A stretch of DNA of 64,000 bases from Strigops habroptila (lineage: Eukaryota; Chordata; Aves; Psittaciformes; Psittacidae): contig NC_044278.2 of NCBI RefSeq assembly GCF_004027225.2, forward strand, positions 98,510,743 through 98,574,742, given 5' to 3'. A program made the position numbers and the translations under genes. Shown here one piece after another: positions 15,314 through 24,200 of the stretch; the stretch's first letter is position 1; each line of letters starts with the position of its first letter. The notes below the pieces were generated by a model. It saw only the letters and a program-made list of their open reading frames with translations. It was not told where the DNA came from and did no database searches.

Positions 15314-15826
15314 AGAATAAAAAAAAAAGACAGACTTTGGTTTTGTTTTTTAAAGAAAATCAAAGATTTTACTCAAGCAGTTATTGGTCCAGAACTGTTG
15401 ATACAAAGTTTTTCTTTTTTAAAGAACAACTTGCACAATGCTAAATACAATAAATCCTTACTGAACAAGTTCTATACAAACACAAAGCACAGCTTGTAAA
15501 AAATGATAAGACTAACAAATACTCCTGAAGAGATTTCATTTAGCGGATTGAACTGCTGCAATATCAAAGTAGTACTTCAATAAGCGCCTACACTATTCAG
15601 ATAACCTCTATTCAGAAATGTGGTTTAATATGAAACTTTCACTTTTGAAAACAAAAGGTGGGATTCAACACTTACATAACAGTGCTTGGAGTCTTAACCC
15701 CATCACTTGCAGGATCACCTGAACTGGCTGAAGACCTGGAAAGTCTAGCACTAGAGCTGATGAGATACCAGTTGTCTTGGAGAATTTTAACTATACTTTT
15801 TCAGAAGAAACAGACTACATAAAGGC

Positions 15827-15840
15827 GGGGGGGGGGGGGG
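15827..15840. repeat. Mononucleotide G14 tract
   Basis: Fourteen consecutive G residues on the + strand, so C14 in the RFXAP transcript. Runs this long are usually length-variable and prone to sequencing error, so the exact count should not be trusted. Confidence 0.85.
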
Positions 15841-16716
15841 AAGGAACAATTACATTTTAGGGTTTGGATGCACTTGCTATTCTGAGTGAAAAGCTTTAGA
15901 TTTTAATTTAGTCACTGAAAAATGAGTTATATTCTCACCTGTAATTAAGTTATATTTCACGTATAAGAGGTTGGTCCTTGCGAATACTCCGCAAAACAAG
16001 GTCAAACTTTCAGCTGCATACGTTCCGCCTACTTCTTCTCAAGGTTTTTGACATCTACCTTTTTTGGAACTTTTAACCACAAATTCTTTCACATGCTTTG
16101 CACAGACAATGATTTCAAACCTACTTAACTTGTACATGATGAATATATAGCAGGAGGATCACCTGATTTGCACTTCTCTGAGCCAATGGATCAACTTCTT
16201 GATGGCATCTTGTCTTCGCCATATGTCCAGTAGAATGAATTTTGCACTAAAGTTTCTCACATCCCTGAGCAATGGCTGTTAGGTCATGCCACTGGACCAG
16301 CTCAAATTCACAACTTCCATAGAAAGTAACTGACTTCCTTCAATGATTGTCATCAAAGAGTGACTTGTTTAACAGTAAATCCTTATATAGAAGAATGCTG
16401 ATATAGTGGAAGACTTTGGTAAGAAAAGGGTGTACAGCTAAACATTACTGATATAAACAAATTTCTATTAAAACCCTAAACATTAAAATTAATTTTAAAA
16501 AGAATCAAAGAATAGACTCCTCCATATTTACTCACAAGTTGGCAGACACCCAAGCAACTCAACACCTCAAAAGTGCAAACAAGAAACAAGTAAAATATGT
16601 AACAGCAGCAACTTCCGCTTTCCTTTAAACATTGAGATTCTTTGTATTTCTGCAAAATACACACCCTATTCCTCCCTCGGCAGGAGACTCATCTGCAGGC
16701 CATTGATCTGTTCCAA

Positions 16717-16827
16717 TTACCGGGGTGCTCCTTGAAACTGTTGCTGCCTTTGTTCCAAAGCCTGCTGACTTAACAGCTGCTGTTGTTTCTGTAGAAACTG
16801 CACTACTTCTGGGCTTCTGAGTAAGGA
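16717..16827 (-). CDS. RFXAP: RFXAP coding exon 3 (C terminus)
   Basis: Thirty-six codons plus TAA on the minus strand, opening in phase 0 after the acceptor CTTTCTCTTTCTTGCAG. The peptide starts SLLRSPEVVQFLQKQQQLL and continues through a Gln-rich stretch to end QQFQGAPR. This matches the C terminus of RFXAP. In the human protein the same region, including the Gln-rich tail, is needed for assembly with RFX5 and RFXANK into the complex that binds the X box of MHC class II promoters. It forms residues 252-287 of the predicted protein. The frame joins exactly to exon 2 (NKKRL|SLLRSP). No damage is visible. Confidence 0.95.
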   Translation of the reverse strand, partial: SLLRSPEVVQFLQKQQQLLSQQALEQRQQQFQGAPR

Positions 16828-16934
16828 CTGCAAGAAAGAGAAAGCAGACTTTAAAGAACTTACATGTATTAAATAGCTGCCATAGTGATTATATGATAAT
16901 ATTTTTTCATTAAATCAATTTGCACATTACCCAT

Positions 16935-17132
16935 TGTTGTGGTTTAACCCCAGTAGGCAACTAAGCTCCACACAGCCTCTTGCTCACTACCCCCTACTGG
17001 GATGAAGCACTGCTCAGCAATAACTGAACCATCACTGCGTCATCAACACCTTTTTCAATCACAAACCCAACACACAGCCCTGTGCAAACTACTGTGAAGA
17101 AAATTAACTGTATCCCAGCCAAAACCAGTACA
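16935..17132 (+). mobile_element. Internally deleted solo LTR, 198 bp, 5-bp TSD
   Basis: The left end TGTTGTGGTTTAACCCCAG and the right part (CTGCTCAGCAATAACTGAA ... CAGCCCTGTGCAAACTACTG ... CCAGTACA) correspond to the two ends of the LTRs at 14221 and 60510. The central 370 bp or so, which carry the TATA-like and poly(A) segments, are missing. The element is flanked by a perfect 5-bp duplication CCCAT at 16930-16934 and 17133-17137, so both termini are original. It is more diverged than the two long copies. It lies in RFXAP intron 2, antisense to the gene. Confidence 0.8.
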
Positions 17133-17280
17133 CCCATATAAATGAAAGTTCAAATAAATGCTGAAAAATTACAAAGCATGCTCACAAAAAACATTTAGAA
17201 ACTGTTCCACGACATCAGCAGGTAACCAGAAACAGCATTAACACACATCCTGAAAGCAGAATGTAAAGAATACACGTCAT

Positions 17281-17292
17281 CACACACACACA
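17281..17292. repeat. (CA)6 microsatellite
   Basis: A short CA run shortly upstream of the 5' break of the CR1 copy, in RFXAP intron 2. Confidence 0.7.
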
Positions 17293-17333
17293 AAATAGAA
17301 ATAGAAAACAAGAGTAATCTACTGACTGCTACA

Positions 17334-18060
17334 GGCTGGCCAGAGAAGAGATTCAGAGCAGCCCTGCAGAAAAGGACTTGGGGGTGTTGGTTGACGAGAA
17401 GCTTAACATGAGCCGGCAGTGTGCGCTTGCAGCCCAGAAAGCCAACCGTATCCTGGGCTGCATCAAAAGAAGCGTGACCAGCAGGTCGAAGGAGGTGATC
17501 CTGCCCCTCTACTCTGCTCTTGTGAGACCTCACTTGGAGTACTGCGTACAGTTCTGGTGTCCTCAACATAAAAAGGACATGGAGCTGCTGGAGCGAGTCC
17601 AGAGGAGGGCCACGAGGATGATAAGAGGGCTGGAGCACCTCCCGTATGAAGACAGGCTGAGAAAGTTGGGGCTGTTCAGCCTGGAGAAGAGAAGGCTGCG
17701 TGGTGACCTCATAGCAGCCTTCCAGTATCTGAAGGGGGTCTACAAGGATGCTGGGGAGGGACTCTTCCTTAGGGACTGTAGTGGTAGGACAAGGGGTAAT
17801 GGGTTCAAACTTAAACAGAGGAAGTTTAGATTAGATATAAGGAAGAAGTTCTTTACAGTGAGGGTGGTGAAGCACTGGAATGGGTTGCCCAGGGAGGTTG
17901 TGGATGCTCCATCCCTGGCGGTGTTCAAGGCCAGGTTGGACAGAGCCTTGAGCCACATGGTTTAGGGCAAGGTGTCCCTGCCCATGGCAGGGGGGTTGGA
18001 ACTAGATGATCTTAAGGTCCTTTCCAACCCTTACGATTCTATGATTCTATGATTCTATGA
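17334..18060 (+). mobile_element. CR1 LINE, 5'-truncated, ORF2 C terminus and 3' UTR
   Basis: An open frame reads from near the 5' break to TAG at 17963-17965 and gives the C terminus of the CR1 ORF2 reverse transcriptase protein: [85 protein letters not shown]. No stop or frameshift interrupts these roughly 195 codons, so the copy is fairly young. About 95 bp of CR1 3' UTR follow (GTGTCCCTGCCCATGGCAGG ... CTTTCCAACCC) and end with three ATTCTATG units. It lacks the N-terminal endonuclease and most of the RT, so it cannot move by itself. It lies in RFXAP intron 2, antisense to the gene. Confidence 0.95.
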
Positions 18061-18204
18061 CATATTGAAACAAACACTTTTCAACTGTGCTTCAGTTTTG
18101 AGTTCTAAATTTCCCCCTGCGGATAGCTCAAAATACTATAATAAATAAATAAAATACTGTAATTCTACAGCAAAGGTCATGTGTCTCTCAGAGTCCAAGC
18201 ATCT

Positions 18205-18308
18205 GGATGATGCTCTTAGTCACATGGTTTAGCTCTAGGTAGTCCTGCAAGGGGAGTTGTACTAAATGACCCTTACAGGTCTCTTCCAACTTGAGATACT
18301 CTATGATA
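18205..18308 (+). mobile_element. Old CR1 3' tail
   Basis: Reads TGCTCTTAGTCACATGGTTTAG, TAGTCCTGCAAGGGGAGTTG, TACTAAATGACCCTTACAGG and TCTCTTCCAACTTGAGATA, then CTCTATGAT. This is the order of a different CR1 subfamily tail from the 17334 copy, with more substitutions. It lies 145 bp beyond that copy and is probably a separate, older insertion. Confidence 0.75.
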
Positions 18309-20533
18309 CAGTGTTTGCTGGGCATTCAATAATTCCACAACATTTCAAAACAGCAGTCCAGCCATAAGGAATGAGTTAAAAAAACCCCTCTGCCTTCAGT
18401 CAAAAGACAACTGTATCTAGAACTATTTGCATCTGGCTCCTGGCCTGAACAGTTGCAGTCTGCGATCCCGCTCTAGCTGTTCGCTCTCATTCCTGCATGG
18501 TGGCAGCACAAGTGTTTGCAAGGCCAAACAGCAAATCAGCTTGGGAACAGATCCTTTCAAAAATTAATGTAGAAAAAGGTTATTTTTCAGCTGAATTAAT
18601 TCCCTATCCTGCTTGCTCATTATGCATGGTCACTTCACCGACGCAACCAAAGAGGTACTGCAACTCTGTAATCCAGATCTATATTCAAAAGGACCAGCAA
18701 CTTCCAGGGGTCTAGAACTTTATGCTACTAGGGGCAATTCTTCTGAGATTATCACCGAAGACAACCATTCTGCGTACAACTCATACCTACAGCAACACTG
18801 AACAGGCAAGATTAGTGAATCAGCCATTGAAAGCAGTTACTAACAACAAACTAGCTCACTGAACAGAAGCACAGCCACCTTTTCCTTACTGTACATTTGC
18901 TTTACCAAGTCACTTCACTGCACAGGATAGTTCTTTATCTGGCACTGTTTTATGACACTAAAGTGCTTCAGGCTCTTCCATCCACAACTTGCTGCTTCTG
19001 AGCCCCTTGCCTCTGCTTCCTACATCTTTATCCAGTGCAAGCTGCATATCCAGGCACACACGGACCGCCACAAAAGCCTCTCCTCACAGAGATGAGCCAT
19101 ATGCAAGACACTTACGAGCAAGCACAAAGGACTTGGCACTTCTAAGTGATAAACATGCAGGCAGCTGCCAGTGACATGCAGGAACTTTCATGTGCGAGGA
19201 CGCAAGACATGGAACAGCCTTGGATGCAACAGGCTGTGCGAGATCTTTCTAGGTCGCCATGTAACCCTCAGGCCTTGTGTTGTGTAGATATGCACAAAAC
19301 AAAGAAGAAATTCTAGAAGAAATAATGCTGAATGAGAGAAACCAAATCAAAGCAGAGAGAAAAACAAGAACCAGATCAAGGAGAATCTGAATCTCACTTC
19401 ACCAGAATACTGCAAGGAAACCACAATTTTTGAAAAGCCTTCACATAATTTGTGCAAAAGCTCTCATCTATGTAAAGAGCTTCTGGATGTTATATTTCTA
19501 GAAAAAAAAAAAGTTTCATTAATAAAATAGCTTTCAAATTTAATTAAAAGCCACATGAATAGAAACAGACAGGAAAAGGGACAACAATTCAGTAAGAGGG
19601 GCATGAAGAACAATACATGTGAAAAATAAATTCCATAGTTTGTTGTATTCTTCTTGCACAAACTGAAGAGCTGCACATACTCCTCTCAGCCTTAGACACA
19701 ATCATTAAATAGGCGCTATCATTGACAAAGAATTCAAGAAAGTAAATGTATGTAGCTGTATACTTAAGACTGACCCAGTTTCTTTAAAGATTTTTCAAAT
19801 TTCTGAACAAACACTACAGCAGTTTAATGAGGCTTGTTAAATTGGTCTGCAGAGCTAACAGAGAGAATACAATTGGTCCCATCAGCTTTTGGAGAAAGGA
19901 GACTGGAAAAAACAGGAACAGAAAGTTGTAATGAAGCCATCAAAGGAACACTAAGTACTGACTTATTTCCCTTCATTGGGCTTAATTCTTCAAATATACT
20001 CAAACGAGCAAAACACAAAAGTGTTTGAAAACTTACAACACACCATTCATGCAGTCTGCAAACATTATAAGTCATACTGTTTGCATACACAGTTTGCTTT
20101 ATCAACATACACGCAATTTTAAGTGTGATGATAGGTCTACAACTTTTAAAACACACTACAGTAATTAAAGCTTGCATCAGACCTAAAGCCCATGCATTGT
20201 AGAGCTTTACAGAAAAGTTGGTTTAACAAGTTAAAAACATTTGTTATACTATAAGCACCGTTTACCCTAAAGGAATAACCACATCTCTTTAACACTACCA
20301 AAAACCTCAACTTCAGTTAACATGGCAGCAATCATTAAATTTAGTCATCTTAGTATGTTTTACACAGAAGCTGAGACACACATCTGCTCTGCAGTGCACT
20401 TCAAATTTGGAAATATGCACATGTAGTGTAGGATCATTAAACTGATTTCTGTCTTTGCAAGAGTGACAGTTAAACATTGTTACGCTGTCTTTACTTAATT
20501 TCAGTTCAAAACCACTAAGAAAACAAAACTTAC

Positions 20534-20641
20534 CAGCCTCTTTTTATTCAATACTTGTTCTAAAAGAGTAGGTCTTGCTGGGCGATCTCCAATGGATCCG
20601 GCTCTCTGTTTTGTAACAGAAACTGAACCTTCAACACTATC
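20534..20641 (-). CDS. RFXAP: RFXAP coding exon 2
   Basis: Thirty-six codons on the minus strand, phase 0 at both ends. The acceptor is TTTTCTTCCATGTGCAG and the donor GTAAGT. The peptide DSVEGSVSVTKQRAGSIGD leads into RPARPTLLEQVLNKKRL, which matches the conserved KQR-GS-GDRPARPTLLEQVLN-KRL segment of RFXAP. It forms residues 216-251. The first ten residues are more variable than the rest, as expected for the linker after the basic region. Confidence 0.95.
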
Positions 20642-21599
20642 CTGCACATGGAAGAAAATACAGAGAATTGAGGCTATAAACCCTGATATAATGCTACATT
20701 TACTTTTCACCACAGAAAGTCCCAAGAGTAAATGTTTGCTTCATTAATCTGCAGAGGAAAACAGCAGCACAAGAACAGAAATGGATCTATTCAAGAATTA
20801 GCCTCTTCTTTCACTATTTCACCAGTCACAGTGAAGCACTGCAGCTGAGTTAGTCTTCTAAACTGCAAAACTAACCAGGTTACCATGGCTAGTTAATGGT
20901 TTGAATTTATTTGACTACATTTCTTAAAAAAGAAGTCGTTCACAACATCTCACTCTGAAGGAAGTGAATGATATGTAACATATGCAATAGGGTAGGAATG
21001 ACAGTAATACTTTTAATAGCAAAACTAAATGTCTTCTAAACAACGTAGCTCTACAATCTGCTGTAGAGAAAACATTCATAGTTTGGAAAATTTCAATCAA
21101 TGTCGAATCCTGTGTGTATTAAATTCACAACTTATTGACATTTCCATTTACCTGAAACAGTTCAAGGAAGAACAACAACAACAAAGTATCCCAGTATCTT
21201 TCACTTCAATCCTGCCCACAGAAGTGAAAAATTAAACTTCTATTGGGAATCTAACTCTGACTCTACAAGACAATGGTATCTTGTGGGGTCTTGATAGACA
21301 CCACTGCAAAAAAGTGCAGGAAGTTTAGCACTAAATATCCTGCTTTCTTCTGCAAGTCTAGGCTTCAATGCCGCAACATTCAAAGCAACCTGCACTTGCA
21401 GAAACTGGGAGAAGCAAGCCCACTCTCTTCCAACATGCAATGATCACTATTTTGTGTTACTGACCAAAAAGTCTTAATTCATCACTACAAAATGCAGCAA
21501 TTTTACCCTTCTCTCAAAGTCCTCTTTTCTAAATCAGCACAAGTATTTGTGTATACACATCATGAACTGAGCACAATGAGTTACTAGGAAAGAGAGAAA

Positions 21600-22020
21600 G
21601 GTGAAGTCCTGCCAGTATATAAATCTAGAATTCACCCACATCTTGAATACTGTGTGCAGTTTCTGTTCTCTTGCCTAAAAGAGAAGTAGCTAAAAGAACT
21701 AGAGAAGGTTCACAGAATGTTAATAAGGATGATAAAAGTACTTAAATTTTTTACTTGGAAATAAGCACGCTACACATTTTGACTACGGGAAAGAAACAAC
21801 TTAAGAGGCAAGCCGACCAAGTAAGTGTCACAAACTGAACACAAATTAGTTGTTTACTGTATTTTCTAATGTAAATGCTAACCGGCAAATTAAGTTAGCA
21901 GCCAGGTTCAAAACCAGTGAGGAGATCTTTCAAACCAGGTAGCAAGATTCTTCTGATAGAAGAAACTATCAGAATGTAATGGATGCTGAGAGTTTACAAA
22001 GGTTCAACAATAAGTCTGAA
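21600..22020 (+). mobile_element. Ancient CR1 ORF2/3' region relic
   Basis: The stretch CATCTTGAATACTGTGTGCAG, then AGAACTAGAGAAGGTTCACAGAATG and TAATAAGGATGATAAAAG corresponds to the CR1 ORF2 segment encoding HLEYCVQF ... [13 protein letters not shown]. Further on, GGTTCAAAACCAGTGAGGAG and later TGTAATGGATGCTGAGAG follow the same order as the end of that ORF. It carries many stops and indels and is far older than the 17334 copy. Edges are approximate. Confidence 0.55.
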
Positions 22021-22242
22021 AAAGTATATGGGACAGCCATTACTTAGAGATACAAAATACATGAGAAAACCCACATCTATATCAGCAAGTCCTCCGAGCT
22101 GAAAAAAGCTGAGAACATATTCCCTAGCAGCATCACCTACACTTGCCTTTTTCTTATGCACCTGCTTCATGGCAGCTTTTACAGCTAGACAAAAAAGATT
22201 GTTTGGTGCGACACCCAACGTAATTACCATTGTATTTATATG

Positions 22243-22278
22243 AAACAAACAAACCAAACAAACAAACAACAAACAAAC
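22243..22278. repeat. (AAAC)n simple repeat
   Basis: An imperfect run of AAAC units with single-base interruptions, in RFXAP intron 1. Confidence 0.75.
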
Positions 22279-23073
22279 TGAAAAAGGGGAAGTTTTTTGA
22301 TTGCTAGTTTGCAGTTATATCAGTTCCCAGCCACATAACTCCAGAGACAGCTGTGCTGACAAAAAAGGGTTGTGTTTAGCAGGAGTGTCAGGCATGATTT
22401 TTTGATTCTAAAAGTAACCACTATTTTATACTTGTCCCTTCGAGCACAAACCAGCCAGCATCTTCAAAATAAAATAATTTCCCCCTTTCTAGATGATAAT
22501 TAATACAAAATCTTAAATGCTAACTTAGTACAGGTGACCATCAGAAACTGTTTTATCCTGGCTGAGCCACAAACCGTAGGAAAAAAGTAACTAAAAAGTT
22601 AAAGGTTAGCATCAGTTCTCCCACTGACAATATTTCCCCAAGTAAGCAATATACCTAAGCTTAACAAAATAAGTATGACCTACCAGTGGTCTAAATATTT
22701 AACTGCCATTTTATACATATATATATCTATCTCAACAAGTATCTTGAAGAACCTACAAAACCGGTTTTTATACACAATATAATGTAATACCCAACGGCCT
22801 TTTTGACTTTAAAACCCTATCTTTCAGTACCAACTGGGCAAGATGACTGACATCACTCTTAGATCTATACTTTCATCTTCCATCCAGTGAAATAAACACA
22901 CGGTGCACAGCAAAGCATCTTTTGGCAAGAACTGCTTTCCTGGAATCTTCTGGTGGAGCTGTAAGTTGCTACAGTTTGTACCAGGTAAGAGAAAAGAACC
23001 AGTGTTGGAGAAATAGCGAGCTCTAGGTCTGTACTAGATTTCTTCCCTTTCCTCTGAACGGGAAGGTCCCATC

Positions 23074-23232
23074 TCGGGCTGCCCAAAGAAGTGGCAAATG
23101 CCCCATCCCTGGCAGTGTTCAAGGCCAGGCTGGACGGGGCTTTGAGCAACCTGCTCTAGTGGAAGGTGTCCCTGCCCATGGCAGGGGGGTTGGATGAGCT
23201 TTAAGGTCCCTTCCATCCCAAACCATTCTATG
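23074..23232 (+). mobile_element. CR1 3' tail beside RFXAP exon 1
   Basis: Begins in the last part of CR1 ORF2 (GGGCTGCCCAAAGAAGTGGC, CCCTGGCAGTGTTCAAGGCC) and runs through the 3' UTR (GTGTCCCTGCCCATGGCAGG) to one ATTCTATG unit. It is antisense to RFXAP and ends where the CpG-rich sequence of exon 1 begins. Confidence 0.9.
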
Positions 23233-23325
23233 ACGCCGTCCGACGGAAACCGGGTTCCACGGGAAGCCCCTCGCCGCCCGCCGAGGGCCAGACGCGGCGC
23301 ACCCCCTCTGCCGCCGGTGCCTCAC

Positions 23326-23970
23326 CTCAGCCCGCGGGCCTCCCGCCGCGGCGGCCGCCCCGCCGCCCCCTAGGGCCTGGTCGCTCTTCTTGCGTTTGTA
23401 CTTGTCCTTGTAGATCTTATTGCGGTGGCGCTTGCACATCCAGGGCTTGCGCTGCTTCACCACCTGCGTGGTGGTCTCGCTGCAACCCTGGTAGGTGCAG
23501 CTCTTGCAGCCGCTGCCCCCCGCAGCTGCCGCCGCCGTTTCGCCGCTCGAAGCCGCCGCCGCCGTCGCCTCCTCCTCCTCCAGCTCCTCCGGGCTGGCCG
23601 TGCTCTCGCCGCCCGCCGCCTCGGCCTCCTCCCCGGCCTCTGCCTCGGCCTCGCCTTCGCCGGGCACCCCCAGCTCGTAGAATAACATGAGGCCGCCACT
23701 ACTGGAGGGCGGCAGCGACGGGTCGGCGACCGGGAGTGGCAGCACCCCCCCCGCCGCTCCGGCCGCCGCCGCCTCCTCCTCGCCGCCGCACGGCTGCATC
23801 ACGAGCACCGCCAGCTGCGGCGGCGAAGAGGAGGAAGGGGAGGCGGAGGAGGCGGGCGCGGCGGCGGGGCTGCCCCGCAGGGCGCCGGCCACCGACCCCG
23901 CTCCGCGCACCTCAGCCCCGCGCGCCGCACGCGCCGCGCGCAGGCGCCGCCCCTCGCGCCCACCGCGCAT
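23326..23970 (-). CDS. RFXAP: RFXAP coding exon 1
   Basis: This is the first coding exon of RFXAP (RFX-associated protein), a subunit of the nuclear RFX complex that activates MHC class II genes. The 215 codons run from ATG at 23970 to GAG|GTGAGG at 23326. Residues 1-57 are Arg/Ala/Ser-rich. Residues 53-61 (LAVLVMQPC) match the conserved LLVMQPC of the family. An acidic Glu/Ala tract follows. Residues 155-200 are the conserved core: CTYQGCSETTTQVVKQRKPW, then MCKRHRNKIYKDKYKRKKSDQAL, with Cys158, Cys163, Cys179 and His182 plus a basic NLS-like stretch. The full protein would be 287 residues, against 272 in human. The frame stays open upstream of 23970 without another ATG, and the start context is weak (C at -3 and +4). 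Confidence 0.93.
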
Positions 23971-24093
23971 GTGCTTGCTCGCCGCGCGCGCGCGCCATCC
24001 CGCCGGTAGCACGGCGCGGCCAGCGCGCGTGCGCGGGCTGAGCGTGCCCGGGCGCGAGGGGAGGGAGGCGGTGCTACGTGCCCGAGGTGCCGA

Positions 24094-24117
24094 GGGGGCG
24101 GGACCGTTAATGGCGGC
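24094..24117 (+). promoter_or_regulatory. GC box and YY1-like motif
   Basis: GGGGGCGGG at 24094-24102 is a consensus Sp-family GC box. AATGGCGGC at 24109-24117 matches the core of the YY1 element, which often lies just downstream of a start site and can contain the first ATG. Both lie about 125-145 bp upstream of the RFXAP start codon. The YY1-like site faces away from RFXAP, so it may belong to a divergent transcript. Function is inferred from motif and position only. Confidence 0.4.
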
Positions 24118-24200
24118 TGGCTTCCTGGGGGGCTTGGCAGTGGGGCTGCGCTCGGACCGCCGGCACGAAGGGGTCGTGTCTAACGTAGTGCAGAGGACCC

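Larger units (their letters stand above)
15290..16716 (-). other. RFXAP: Probable RFXAP 3' UTR
   Basis: AT-rich sequence directly after the RFXAP stop codon, without coding potential and without a recognisable transposon. It holds a 14-base G run (C run in the transcript) at 15827. The lower limit depends on which poly(A) signal is used. Confidence 0.5.
16828..20533 (-). other. RFXAP: RFXAP intron 2
   Basis: Bounded by the donor CTG|GTAAGT after exon 2 and the pyrimidine-rich acceptor before exon 3. It contains a 198-bp deleted LTR (16935), a CA run (17281-17292), a CR1 with intact ORF2 C terminus (17334) and an old CR1 tail (18205). All are in the orientation opposite to RFXAP. The part from 18.3 to 20.5 kb is AT-rich unique sequence in which I see nothing definite. 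Confidence 0.9.
20642..23325 (-). other. RFXAP: RFXAP intron 1
   Basis: Lies between the donor GAG|GTGAGG of exon 1 and the acceptor before exon 2. It holds an ancient CR1 segment (about 21600-22020), an AAAC repeat (22243-22278) and a young CR1 tail (23074-23232) that ends 93 bp from the exon-1 boundary. The remainder is AT-rich and unremarkable. Confidence 0.9.
23230..24200. promoter_or_regulatory. RFXAP: CpG island and promoter region of RFXAP
   Basis: A sharply bounded GC- and CpG-rich block covers RFXAP exon 1 and about 230 bp upstream of the predicted start codon, in otherwise AT-rich DNA. No TATA box is apparent on the minus strand, in keeping with a broad housekeeping-type promoter. 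A CG-alternating run (23983-23995), a GC box and a YY1-like motif near 24.1 kb lie inside it. The transcription start is not determined. Confidence 0.8.

Noticed and set aside
17195-17638. 147-codon minus-strand frame over the CR1 copy
   Set aside because: Antisense reading of CR1 ORF2; no independent features.
23425-23699. Several Arg/Leu/Ala-rich frames on both strands within exon 1
   Set aside because: Out-of-frame readings of RFXAP exon 1 with low-complexity composition.
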